Of a DNA stretch of 64,000 nt, positions 51,019-59,516 are shown piece by piece. Every line of letters starts with the position of its first letter. Position 1 is the stretch's first letter. The notes below the pieces were generated by a model, which made no database searches, had not been told where the DNA came from, and saw only the letters and a list, made by a program, of their open reading frames with translations. This stretch comes from Butyrivibrio sp. LB2008 (GTDB taxonomy: Bacteria > Bacillota > Clostridia > Lachnospirales > Lachnospiraceae): the NCBI RefSeq assembly GCF_000621565.1, contig NZ_JHXZ01000012.1:1-64000 (forward strand), given 5' to 3'. The translations under genes and the position numbers were made by a program.

Positions 51019-52770
51019 TTATTCGTTGATCTTTGCTTTTGAAAGATATATTGCCGTCACGGCAGCTGTCAAAATGATAAAGAAGCGCAGATTAACATGT
51101 GTTGCGTCGAATGTTTTGGACATTCTGGCCAATCTGCTGACACCAAGAATCTGGTTATCATTTTCTGCACTTGTTTTTTCAAGACTCTTACCGCCTACGA
51201 TAATGGTCTTTTTGGAATTCTTAGTATCTTTTGTTGCCGTTGCCGGCGTAGTCTCGGTAGTTTTGCTCGATCCCTTACCATTATCCTTGGCATCGACAAG
51301 TGTGAGTTTTCCGTTTACACAGTTTACCTCGTAGTATTTGGTAACATCATTGCCGTTTTCATCGACAATTCTGAAATTTGTGATCTCATTTACGGATGAA
51401 CCGACACCGCTCTGGCTTCCGTTGATAACGACGTCAACAAGTTTGTGGCCTTCAAGGAGCGCACCTGATGTAATCTTGACGTTATTGTTTGTTATAGTCT
51501 TTCCTGAGTAGTTCTGCACTGTTGTACCGGCTTCAAGTGTGAGCTTTATCGAAGTTACTTTTATCTGTGAACGTTCAGGGGCAGGCTTAACAACCTTGGA
51601 TGAAGGCATGGTGGATAATACATTTCCTGAATCATCAAGCACCTTTACAACGATTTCTTCGGGAGCAATTTCTTTTCCGTCAAATATAAAAGGAATATGA
51701 TATGAGCTTATCTGCTTGGCAACAACATATGCTGCATCGATATTTACCCAATAATGTATGCCGTTGTGTTCAAAATGTGTTCCTTCACCTTTTGCGCCGG
51801 CATTTACTTTCTTTGTCACAAAGTTACCGAGCGCGTCAAAGAAGTGTGTCACGGAATTTACCAAAGGATCGTTATCCTTTACAGTGATGGAAAATCCACC
51901 GAAATAGTGATCCTTGCCATCGTATACAAATTCCGATGTGTCGCAGAATGTTGAAATCTCAATAGTTACATCGGGGACAAAAGCCTCGACAACTTCCTCT
52001 TCTTTTTTCTCAATCTCTTTTACGGGAGTCTTTGCTCTTATGACACCGTCTACATATATGTTGTCGGGGTCGCATCCGTCTATAAGGTACCAGATAACAT
52101 ACTGTTTCTTGGGGTTGAAAGAAGGGTATACCTGTTGAATATCAGTTTCGCTCGGATAACGCTTTAATGAAGATACAATCTTGTTTGTAGCGGTAAAATT
52201 GTCTTCTTCAAGATTGTCTTCCGAGCCGTCTGAATCGCTTTCGTCCATTGTATCGGCAATAGCATCTCTGAGTGTTATGCTGTCTAAATAGTCATAACCG
52301 GTAGAAAACGCAGTTGCTTCCTCGACGTTACCGTCAGGACCTCCGAGGATACGGAAAGTAACGGGATAACTGTAGCTTTCTTCGGCAACTTCCTTGAGTT
52401 CTTCTTTGTATTCTTCTTTATATTCAACTTTGGGCTCTTCTTCATAGAGCTCTCGGATTTCTTCTTTTGGCTTCTCAACAACTTCATTCGGAATTGCGTT
52501 GTTATCTCTATCAACTTTTTTTTCTATAACTTTGGGTAGATCTGATGAATTATCAAAGGATGTCTTTTTACCAATAGATGTCGGTTCATCTTGTAATTTA
52601 CGTTCTGAAGTATTATTGTCTGATGAAGTATCACCTGTACTTGAGCTGTTGCTTTGTACGGTTTCAGCTTCTTTTGCATACGTCGGAACAGAAGGGCAGA
52701 GACATTCTGCCATGGTCAATCCTGCGATCATTATAATAGGAATTATCGCAGAGATACATCTCTTGCGCAT
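51019..52770 (-). CDS. Large secreted/surface protein with C-terminal membrane anchor
   Basis: A 583-residue protein with a signal peptide (about 1-32), a Ser/Glu/Lys-rich region, and a Glu-Lys-Tyr repeat (YKEEYKEELKE, about 105-125). Several beta domains and a C-terminal hydrophobic helix (about 562-578) with a positive tail follow. No LPXTG motif is seen. It resembles surface proteins with repeated MucBP- or Cna-type domains, but no domain can be named. Ribosome site GGAG lies before the start at 52770. Confidence 0.7.
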   Translation of the reverse strand: MRKRCISAIIPIIMIAGLTMAECLCPSVPTYAKEAETVQSNSSSTGDTSSDNNTSERKLQDEPTSIGKKTSFDNSSDLPKVIEKKVDRDNNAIPNEVVEKPKEEIRELYEEEPKVEYKEEYKEELKEVAEESYSYPVTFRILGGPDGNVEEATAFSTGYDYLDSITLRDAIADTMDESDSDGSEDNLEEDNFTATNKIVSSLKRYPSETDIQQVYPSFNPKKQYVIWYLIDGCDPDNIYVDGVIRAKTPVKEIEKKEEEVVEAFVPDVTIEISTFCDTSEFVYDGKDHYFGGFSITVKDNDPLVNSVTHFFDALGNFVTKKVNAGAKGEGTHFEHNGIHYWVNIDAAYVVAKQISSYHIPFIFDGKEIAPEEIVVKVLDDSGNVLSTMPSSKVVKPAPERSQIKVTSIKLTLEAGTTVQNYSGKTITNNNVKITSGALLEGHKLVDVVINGSQSGVGSSVNEITNFRIVDENGNDVTKYYEVNCVNGKLTLVDAKDNGKGSSKTTETTPATATKDTKNSKKTIIVGGKSLEKTSAENDNQILGVSRLARMSKTFDATHVNLRFFIILTAAVTAIYLSKAKINE

Positions 52771-52916
52771 AAATAGTTGCTCCTGTTTTTCAAATATAAA
52801 TGTTCCAAATTTAAATATTCCGAACTATAATAACACAAACCTAAACTTTTTGTAAAATATGTCGATTAATTTTATATACTGTATATAAGATAATCCTATT
52901 CGGAGGAAAGTAATAG

Positions 52917-53810
52917 ATGAAAAATGTAGGTTTGAAGGTGGTTTCGGCAATATTATCGGTGATTATTTTTACTTGTATCTCTTTTTCGGAAGTAGCAACA
53001 CTAAAAATTCATGCCGGAGACGATCCTTATACGGCTTTTTCCAAAGCAACGACGGTTTATAACGGAGTTGATTATAAAGCGGAATATAATCCTTTGTACT
53101 ACTATCTGAATTACGGAGATCTCAGAGCGGCTTACGGTGCCAATCCGGACAAGCTTATCGAGCATTGGGTGACATTTGGTAAAAAAGAAGGAAGAGTTGC
53201 CAACAGACTTATCGGAGACAGCACGGAGTTTGTTGTTCCGACAGGTGATAAGGATGTGATCGTTATTCCAAAGACTAAGCATGACAACGGCGGGATGACA
53301 TACGATCAGGAAATACAGGCAAGAAATATTGCAAAGCAGATCGCAGAGGCGATTGAAAAAGCTGCCGACGGAGGAGATTCTTCGGGATCTTCCAAGTCCA
53401 AATCATCCAAGAAAAAGAATATTAAAGATGTTGAGAAGGTCGCATATGCTGCGGGAATAGTTAAAGCATACTGTGATCTTGGTACATATACAACAAAAGG
53501 CAAGATGTACCGCACTGCCTACGGAGTATTTATCGGAGGCGAGTATTCATGCGCGGGAGCTACAAGGGCTCTTGGACTTATACTTGATTATCTTGGCATA
53601 TCATGGGTTCATAAGAATATAAATACATGGGAAGATCAGTGGTGCCAGGTTATCGTGGACGGCAAAGAGGGATACGGTGACGGTATAAGCGCTACCGCCG
53701 GATACGGTAAGCATCCGAATGAAGGCGGAGATGTCAAGGATGTTGTATCTTATTCAAAGATAAGGTATAAATTTGATGTGGCTACTGAAAAGCCAAAGAA
53801 GGATAAATAA
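52917..53810 (+). CDS. Secreted transglutaminase-like protein lacking the catalytic His
   Basis: A 297-residue protein with a signal peptide. About 45-100 form the YNPLYYYLNYGDLRAAYG...HWVTFGKKEGR module, found in clostridial wall proteins. A Ser/Lys linker leads to a transglutaminase-like end. The Cys is present (GGEYSCAGATRAL), but the segment expected to read His-x-Trp reads DQWCQV, so Asp stands in place of His. It may bind rather than cleave. The gene is joined to the next by TAATG overlap. Confidence 0.7.
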   Translation: MKNVGLKVVSAILSVIIFTCISFSEVATLKIHAGDDPYTAFSKATTVYNGVDYKAEYNPLYYYLNYGDLRAAYGANPDKLIEHWVTFGKKEGRVANRLIGDSTEFVVPTGDKDVIVIPKTKHDNGGMTYDQEIQARNIAKQIAEAIEKAADGGDSSGSSKSKSSKKKNIKDVEKVAYAAGIVKAYCDLGTYTTKGKMYRTAYGVFIGGEYSCAGATRALGLILDYLGISWVHKNINTWEDQWCQVIVDGKEGYGDGISATAGYGKHPNEGGDVKDVVSYSKIRYKFDVATEKPKKDK

Positions 53811-54787
53811 TGAATAGAAAAGGAATGCGAAGGGGAACGAAAATAGCGGCGGTGCTGTTATCTTTTGCTATAGCATTCGGATTGGAGGTTGAAGCAAGAG
53901 CTTCGGGTAATACTTCGATAGATGCTCTTACTTTTAAGAAAAATCCGGATGTGACCACTATTCATATCGGAAGTGAAGTAAATTCGATAACATCGGACGC
54001 ATTTAAGGGACTCTTTAAACTGAGGTCGATTACTGTGAGTGAGAAGAATCCATATTACTCATCATACAGTAATTGCCTCTATAACAAGAATAAAACTGAA
54101 TTGTTGTGCTTTCCGCCCGCGCTTTCGGGAGCGAAGATACCTGCAACGGTTACTTCGATAGGAGAAAATGCGCTTCTTGGTGTGGGACCGGAATTAAAAA
54201 AGCAGATAATAAATGCCGTTAGTTCTCAAACGGGTGACAATCTCACGGAAGATAAGATTCCGGGAGAACATTTTATTCATACTCAATATGGGATCAGATG
54301 GAAAGACAAAAAGGGGAATCTGATCGAACCAAACAGTGAGATTATGAGGCTTACGGCTTCTGTTGTGGAAGCATGTACCGACGGAAGCATGACGCAGAGC
54401 AAACAGCTTGAAAAGTGCTTTAATTACTTCATAAATGAGGTTTCCTATGAAAGGGAGATGAAAGTCCCGCTTGGTGATTGGACGGGCGATTATGCGCGTC
54501 AGATTCTTTTTACGGGAAAAGGAAATTGTTATAAATATGCTGCAGCATTCGCTTATATAGCAAAAGGTCTTGGGTACGATGCAAAAGTTTGTACAGGTAC
54601 CGTTGCGGCAGCGACCGGAGGAAGGACGCCGCATGCGTGGACTGAAGTAAAGATGAATGACAAGTGGTATATTTTTGATACTGAGATGCAGGATGCGAAG
54701 GGGAGCGGCTATTACAAGCAGACATATGAAAAGTACCCTGCGGGACCGCTGGAAAAAGAGGCCACTTGGTCAGTGTATTTTGATTAA
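53810..54787 (+). CDS. Secreted LRR-transglutaminase protein
   Basis: A 325-residue secreted protein. A BspA-type leucine-rich repeat segment (about 40-115; ITSDAFKGLFKLRSITVSEKN) precedes a transglutaminase-core domain (about 205-320). The triad is intact here: Cys in GKGNCYKYA, His in RTPHAWTEV, Asp in WYIFDTEM. It may crosslink or hydrolyse wall or surface peptides. It is coupled to the preceding degenerate paralogue. Confidence 0.85.
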   Translation: MNRKGMRRGTKIAAVLLSFAIAFGLEVEARASGNTSIDALTFKKNPDVTTIHIGSEVNSITSDAFKGLFKLRSITVSEKNPYYSSYSNCLYNKNKTELLCFPPALSGAKIPATVTSIGENALLGVGPELKKQIINAVSSQTGDNLTEDKIPGEHFIHTQYGIRWKDKKGNLIEPNSEIMRLTASVVEACTDGSMTQSKQLEKCFNYFINEVSYEREMKVPLGDWTGDYARQILFTGKGNCYKYAAAFAYIAKGLGYDAKVCTGTVAAATGGRTPHAWTEVKMNDKWYIFDTEMQDAKGSGYYKQTYEKYPAGPLEKEATWSVYFD

Positions 54788-54836
54788 ATGGGCTCTAGCC
54801 TGTTTAAATATATTTTTTTGAGGGGAAGTTTTACAA

Positions 54837-55223
54837 ATGAAAAAAGTAGCAGTAACATCGTTGATATTCATGGGATCGGTTATCTGCCTGTGTGTATTCA
54901 ACATCATTCTATGTGTGGCGGTGCCGGGATACAAGGATTTTTTGGCATCGGCGGTCGTAGAAGACAAAATCATGCCTGTAGCAGAAGTAAAAGATACGAA
55001 GGCTTCAACTGAAGCTTCTACAACGGGCGAAAAGAAGATGACGCTTGAGGAACTGAAAGAGAAATATGATATTTCTGCTATATCGTGCGTTTCATCGGAC
55101 AACGATGAGGACGATGATAAAGCGGGGCTTTCTATTGTTGATAAAGCTTATCATGAGGATTGCGGAACAGGGAAAGGATATTGGGTTATTACTTATTCTG
55201 ACGGAAGTACCGCGGTTGAGTGA
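54837..55223 (+). CDS. Small membrane-anchored extracellular protein
   Basis: A 128-residue protein with one N-terminal helix (about 5-28) and a Lys/Thr/Ser/Asp-rich exterior of about 95 residues. It has Cys residues at SCVSSD and DCGTGKGY that could form a disulfide. No family recognised. Ribosome site GAGGGGAAG lies upstream. Probably in one operon with the transglutaminase pair. Confidence 0.6.
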   Translation: MKKVAVTSLIFMGSVICLCVFNIILCVAVPGYKDFLASAVVEDKIMPVAEVKDTKASTEASTTGEKKMTLEELKEKYDISAISCVSSDNDEDDDKAGLSIVDKAYHEDCGTGKGYWVITYSDGSTAVE

Positions 55224-55247
55224 TGAAATTCATATATTTAGTGGGAA

Positions 55248-55280
55248 AAAGGTGCTGGCGTAGTTATAGTCAGCATCTTT
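55248..55280 (+). terminator. Weak terminator-like hairpin
   Basis: AAAGGTGCTG and CAGCATCTTT pair with one wobble; the T run is short. It separates the small membrane protein from the sugar-binding lipoprotein. Confidence 0.45.
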
Positions 55281-55300
55281 AAATTTGGAGGATAGAGAGA

Positions 55301-56407
55301 ATGAGAAGGAAATTGTTTACTTTGTTGACAGTTTCTGTGATGACGATTGCTATACTTACCGGATGTGCAAAAGAGAACAGTGAGATTTCGGAGGCGGCAA
55401 GTGTTGCTTCTTCTGAAGAGGAGAAGGAACTTACTCCCGCGGATATGAAGGTTGGAGTGTGCATACACAAGTTCTCGGATACTTATATGTCCCTGTTTAA
55501 GAATGAGCTTGAAAAAGATCTTATAGAAGCGGGATTTAACAAGGATAACATCAAGATAGTAAATTCAGCCGTCAGTCACGGATATGAAATGCTTCAGATC
55601 AGGAAGCTCATTGAGGAAGGGGTTGATATTCTTATTGTAAATCCCGTAAATACATCTATGACGGAAGAAGTTACAGATCTTGCAATTGAAGCCGGAATTC
55701 CTCTTATATACGTGAACAGAGAGCCTTTGGCGGCAGAAGAGCTTCGATGGGAGAAAAATAATTGGAAAGTCACCTATATCGGATGTGATGCCAGACATGC
55801 CGGAATCATTCAGGGTAAGATTATCACGGATCTTGGAATGGATGTTGTTGATAAGAACGGCGACGGTGTTGTTCAGTACATCATGATCGAGGGTGAGAGA
55901 AATAATACTGATGCCTTTTTTAGAACCAAGTTTTCTGTATCGACGTTGGAGAAGGCAGGATGGAGAGTCGCTTGTCTTGCCGACAGTTATGGCAATTGGG
56001 ATAAGAATATTGCGGAATATGCCGTTAATAAGGCACTTGAAGAACATCCGAATGCGGAAGTGATTTTTTGTAATAATGATTCTATGGCACTAGGGGCTTT
56101 GGTTGCTGTGGACAACGCAGGACTGATTCCGGGGGAAGACCTTTACATTGTCGGAGCGGATGCATTTGAAAGTGCACTTGAAGAAATCTTAAACGGCAAG
56201 ATCGCAGGAACGGTATTTAACGATTATGTTCAGCAGGCGCGCCTTACAACAGGGGCGGTTTTGTCATATATGAAGAAACAGAATGTCGAGCATTATTACG
56301 GCTGTGATTATGTGAAGGTTACAAAAGAAAATGCAGAGAGCATTCTTGATATTATCAGGGATGACAGCGAGGATGAAGAGGAAAATGTGGAGTCCTCCGC
56401 AAATTAA
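55301..56407 (+). CDS. Sugar-binding lipoprotein (galactose/MglB-like)
   Basis: A 368-residue lipoprotein (lipobox ILTGC). It has the two-lobe periplasmic-binding fold of sugar receptors, with VGVCIHKFSDTYMSLF at the start, VNPVNTSMTEEV, YVNREP, IEGERNNTDA and FCNNDSMALGALVA. Best fit is the galactose/glucose-type class. No ABC ATPase or permease is next to it, so it may serve a transporter elsewhere or a chemoreceptor or kinase. Confidence 0.85.
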   Translation: MRRKLFTLLTVSVMTIAILTGCAKENSEISEAASVASSEEEKELTPADMKVGVCIHKFSDTYMSLFKNELEKDLIEAGFNKDNIKIVNSAVSHGYEMLQIRKLIEEGVDILIVNPVNTSMTEEVTDLAIEAGIPLIYVNREPLAAEELRWEKNNWKVTYIGCDARHAGIIQGKIITDLGMDVVDKNGDGVVQYIMIEGERNNTDAFFRTKFSVSTLEKAGWRVACLADSYGNWDKNIAEYAVNKALEEHPNAEVIFCNNDSMALGALVAVDNAGLIPGEDLYIVGADAFESALEEILNGKIAGTVFNDYVQQARLTTGAVLSYMKKQNVEHYYGCDYVKVTKENAESILDIIRDDSEDEEENVESSAN

Positions 56408-56536
56408 TGATTATACACTGTGAAAAGCCTGAAAGCATGATGGATACGACGGTTTAATATTTTTTTTAGCATTGTTTTTGTCCGGTTATAGTATTATATA
56501 AGTACTCCTTTTTTGGTGGGGGTGAATGGAGGCATT

Positions 56537-57199
56537 ATGCACGAAGCGACTCAAATCTCGTATGGTTTGGGCACAGTGAATATTACTCTTAATTCAGAAA
56601 GCCGGACAGAAATAGATGCACCGGACTTTCGCTTTGCAGACTATGACCAGGTGCTGTGTTCTTGCTTTACGCAAAAAGAATTAGAACAGATTGCGGAAGG
56701 CGATCACGCTGAACTTATATTCAATCTTGTTATGAATGATTCTTCCGGCGGTGAAAATGCCGTAAATCCGTTGTCCGGTTTTGCAAGGCTACAGGACAAG
56801 ATTATTCGTAATTTTAATGAGGGCGTGTATCTGAGTTTTGATGCGTCCAAATCACTTGGGAATAAAGAAGAGTCACAACTTGAGATGTTTTATGAAAAAG
56901 TAGATCTTCAGTTTGATATTCCCGAATATCTTTTGAGTGAAGGAAGAGAATTTTTTTTATATTCTGATTATATGGGAAGTGCTGAATTGTTTGAAGATAC
57001 GGATAAAGAAGCTGAAACATTATCTGTAAATACCAATTTTATCGGTACAAGCATGTTGGGATATCGGGATTTTTCATTTGTTTCCAATGCAAAAGCAAGT
57101 TATCATCAAGGCCATCAATCCCAGTATTTATGCGTGATTGGGATAATAGCACTCCTGCTGTTATGGAAAAGAATTGATTTTTTACATAAAAAAGAATAA
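56537..57199 (+). CDS. C-terminally anchored protein, function unknown
   Basis: A 220-residue protein without N-terminal signal and with a single C-terminal helix (LCVIGIIALLLLWKR) and a positive tail. The topology suggests a tail-anchored protein or a secreted protein with a weak signal. No family recognised; the acidic segments have no repeats. The start at 56537 follows GGAGG; the upstream ATG (56513) has no ribosome site. Confidence 0.6.
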   Translation: MHEATQISYGLGTVNITLNSESRTEIDAPDFRFADYDQVLCSCFTQKELEQIAEGDHAELIFNLVMNDSSGGENAVNPLSGFARLQDKIIRNFNEGVYLSFDASKSLGNKEESQLEMFYEKVDLQFDIPEYLLSEGREFFLYSDYMGSAELFEDTDKEAETLSVNTNFIGTSMLGYRDFSFVSNAKASYHQGHQSQYLCVIGIIALLLLWKRIDFLHKKE

Positions 57200-57206
57200 A
57201 AAACTA

Positions 57207-57235
57207 TTGCTTTTCTCAAAACAGCGTTATATAAT
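57207..57235 (+). promoter_or_regulatory. tRNA-Pro promoter
   Basis: TTGCTT (57207-57212), 17 bp, TATAAT (57230-57235); the predicted start lies about 6 bases before the mature tRNA. Confidence 0.75.
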
Positions 57236-57247
57236 GGAGAACGTCGT

Positions 57248-57320
57248 CGGGGTGTGGCTCAGTTGGTAGAGCACTATCTTAGGGAGGTAGGGGCCGCGTG
57301 TTCGAATCACGTCACTCCGA
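57248..57320 (+). tRNA. tRNA-Pro (anticodon AGG)
   Basis: A 73-nt cloverleaf. Acceptor CGGGGTG (57248-57254) pairs with CACTCCG (57313-57319, one G-U). The D stem is GCTC/GAGC, the anticodon stem CTATC/GGTAG with loop TTAGGGA, and the T stem GCGTG/CACGT with loop TTCGAAT. The anticodon at 57281-57283 is AGG, reading CCU. CCA is not encoded. The start CGGGGTG is the usual one for bacterial tRNA-Pro. Confidence 0.93.
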
Positions 57321-57326
57321 CTATTA

Positions 57327-57354
57327 AAAACCGCTCAGTTGAGCGGTTTTTTGT
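57327..57354 (+). terminator. Terminator after tRNA-Pro
   Basis: AAAACCGCTC and GAGCGGTTTT with a 4-nt loop and a run of six T residues. Confidence 0.95.
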
Positions 57355-57483
57355 TGCTCGTTTTTTAAATTTGTTTGACCAAATGTTTGACCTTGTATTG
57401 TTTTCACCATTTTTATATATTTTATTGATTTACTTATTATTTTATTTATATTTTTTTCGATATACATATTGGAGGTATATCGA

Positions 57484-58071
57484 ATGAATACATCATTTAA
57501 TACAATATGTTCTTTATCACAAACATATTCTTACTCATTTTCTTCGGTCGAAAAAAATACCGAAAGCAGTAATGATTTATCAAAAAAGTTTGATGTAACA
57601 CCGGTACCTAACCAAAATGAAATAAAGCATGATGAGTTAGTTCGCATTGATTTTGCATTTTGCGGTGAGAAGGAAAATCCATCTGAGCCTTACTGTCAAT
57701 TTTATAAACCTGCAAACTATTCTGATGATGATCCTGTTTTCGTTGCAAAATTTTATCCATGGGACGATTCAGAGCCTGTTTCCCGCGAAATTCATTTGAA
57801 AGATATAGATTTTTCTCATACAGACAAATACGAAGCTTTTGCCTATGGCATATACTTGGAAGAACAAGGGAAAATTTCTTATCTGGATGACATGGTAATT
57901 GCTTTTGATCATGCAAATGATAATATGCCGGACAATACTTCAAATTTTAACAAGGTAGATCTCATAGGTTCTATAAAAGAATTTATGAATGAAGGGCTTA
58001 AGCATGGATACTATGAACAGTATATGCACTACTTAACTATCTTTAATTCAATAAAAGGAGCAAAGCTATGA
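57484..58071 (+). CDS. AT-rich orphan gene A
   Basis: A 195-residue hydrophilic protein with no membrane segment, export signal or known motif. It begins MNTSFNTICSLSQTYSYSFS, rich in Ser, Thr and Asn. Codon use is more AT-rich than that of the surrounding genes. It starts after GGAGG and overlaps the next gene by four bases (ATGA). Position right after a tRNA suggests acquired DNA. Function not guessed. Confidence 0.6.
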   Translation: MNTSFNTICSLSQTYSYSFSSVEKNTESSNDLSKKFDVTPVPNQNEIKHDELVRIDFAFCGEKENPSEPYCQFYKPANYSDDDPVFVAKFYPWDDSEPVSREIHLKDIDFSHTDKYEAFAYGIYLEEQGKISYLDDMVIAFDHANDNMPDNTSNFNKVDLIGSIKEFMNEGLKHGYYEQYMHYLTIFNSIKGAKL

Positions 58072-58466
58072 TTAGGATTAATAATTCATCTAGTCCATTA
58101 ACCTATAGTAAACCCGCTACTTTATCTTCTGAATCACAGCATATGCCTTCACGTCCGCCTCAAAATGGTGCAATTCTTCAGAACTATAATGTCCAACGTG
58201 ATATTTTTATCAATATAACTCCCGAAAGTAATGGAAATATGTCAGTGGATGTAATTTCACCAAAGAATCACGAAATCCTAGAGCATCCTTCTATAAATCC
58301 AATGGAGGTTAATCCTTCTAATGCGTCTTATCTTGAAATGCTTGCATTGGAACAACACTTATATTCACAGGGAAAGTGTGAGCAATTACTATCAGGCTTT
58401 TTCGGAATTCTTTACGAAAATGAAGGCTTGAACGAAAAAGCAAATGATATTTATGTATTGATATAA
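58068..58466 (+). CDS. AT-rich orphan gene B
   Basis: A 132-residue protein with a low-complexity N terminus (Ser/Pro/Asn-rich) and a more helical C terminus (SYLEMLALEQHLYSQGKCE). No family known. Translationally coupled to gene A, so the two probably act together. Confidence 0.6.
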   Translation: MIRINNSSSPLTYSKPATLSSESQHMPSRPPQNGAILQNYNVQRDIFINITPESNGNMSVDVISPKNHEILEHPSINPMEVNPSNASYLEMLALEQHLYSQGKCEQLLSGFFGILYENEGLNEKANDIYVLI

Positions 58467-58546
58467 AACTTTGGCAATCTTAAAAGAATGGAAGGCGTAA
58501 AATCTTCTTTGATTAATGTTATAATAAAGCCACAGAAGGGAGCTTT

Positions 58547-58849
58547 ATGTCAGAAGAAATACTTAATGATTGTCTGGATGATAAGCTAAAAACTACAAGT
58601 TCATATAAGTCTCCTCTAAGAATCCCAGATGAACTTAGAAAGTTTACAGAACGTAGAGAACAACGTGCAGAAGAACTTGGAATTGCATTGTATGTTTTGG
58701 AGACAGATACTCGAAGTGATTATGAATTTCAGAAATTAGAAGATTATATAATGGAGAATTTTATTGATCTAGATCTAGATGTTCCGGAAGATATTAAAAA
58801 GAAATATCTGGAAATGAAGAAGGATAGAGAAAATTCTCATAATAATTGA
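58547..58849 (+). CDS. AT-rich orphan gene C
   Basis: A 100-residue charged helical protein (for example ELRKFTERREQRAEELG). GAAGGGAG precedes the ATG. No family known. Possibly a regulator or the small partner of another gene in this patch; there is no direct support. Confidence 0.55.
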   Translation: MSEEILNDCLDDKLKTTSSYKSPLRIPDELRKFTERREQRAEELGIALYVLETDTRSDYEFQKLEDYIMENFIDLDLDVPEDIKKKYLEMKKDRENSHNN

Positions 58850-58921
58850 TCGGAAGGTTAAATGCATAGGAATATCTGAAGTTGCGATAAAACGTTGTGT
58901 TTGTTTTTGGCGGGGGCGAAG

Positions 58922-59329
58922 ATGAATATAAATATAAATAGCAAGAAAAAAATTCGGATAATAGTAGCTGTTTTAATAACTTTTGGAGTTATTTTGACAG
59001 CAATCATTAGTAGCGCTTGTTTGAGAGCAAAAGCAAATTATGAACAACAGATGCAAGATCCTGACATGATAAGATATAGGCAAGAGCTGGCAATCAAAGA
59101 AATGATTGATGATTATACAGATGAATATGTAGAACATACTTGGGTATTTGCGCACCAAGAAGATAACAGCGAGCAGTTAAGCGATATAGCTGCATTTATT
59201 GTATATAATACTGAAGTTCCTGAGGATATAAAAACTTCTTTGATTGAGGCTATATCTGATGAATTTTCTATAGATAAAAGTAGTATTACGCTGGAATATA
59301 TGGATTATGAGGAGCTTAAGAAATATTGA
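58922..59329 (+). CDS. Small membrane-anchored protein, function unknown
   Basis: A 135-residue protein with one N-terminal helix (about 10-32, followed by Cys-Leu) and an acidic extracytoplasmic region. The start at 58922 follows a G-rich site; the GTG at 58895 is less likely. It resembles an exported YopX- or YceG-like small protein in no clear way. A strong terminator follows. Confidence 0.55.
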   Translation: MNININSKKKIRIIVAVLITFGVILTAIISSACLRAKANYEQQMQDPDMIRYRQELAIKEMIDDYTDEYVEHTWVFAHQEDNSEQLSDIAAFIVYNTEVPEDIKTSLIEAISDEFSIDKSSITLEYMDYEELKKY

Positions 59330-59341
59330 GTAAAAAAGGAT

Positions 59342-59384
59342 AAAGAACTACAAACATAGATTTATCTAAGTTTGTAGTTCTTTT
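59342..59384 (+). terminator. Terminator closing the orphan patch
   Basis: AAAGAACTACAAAC and GTTTGTAGTTCTTT form a 14-bp stem with an inner TAGA/TCTA pairing and a short T run. Confidence 0.85.
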
Positions 59385-59475
59385 GCGTAGAAACAAAGAA
59401 ATTTGTCGTTGTTGAGAAAGTTGAAATAACCATTTAAAAATGATATATTTTATTCAAAAGAATTTTATTAAAAAC

Positions 59476-59502
59476 AATTTGAATAAAAATAATTTGAATA
59501 AA
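59476..59502 (+). promoter_or_regulatory. Direct repeat before the DUF234-type ATPase
   Basis: AATTTGAATAAA occurs at 59476-59487 and again at 59491-59502, with a 15-bp period, just before the GGGAG ribosome site. It could be a regulator site or an AT-rich slippage product. Confidence 0.4.
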
Positions 59503-59516
59503 GCGGGAGATTTTGA

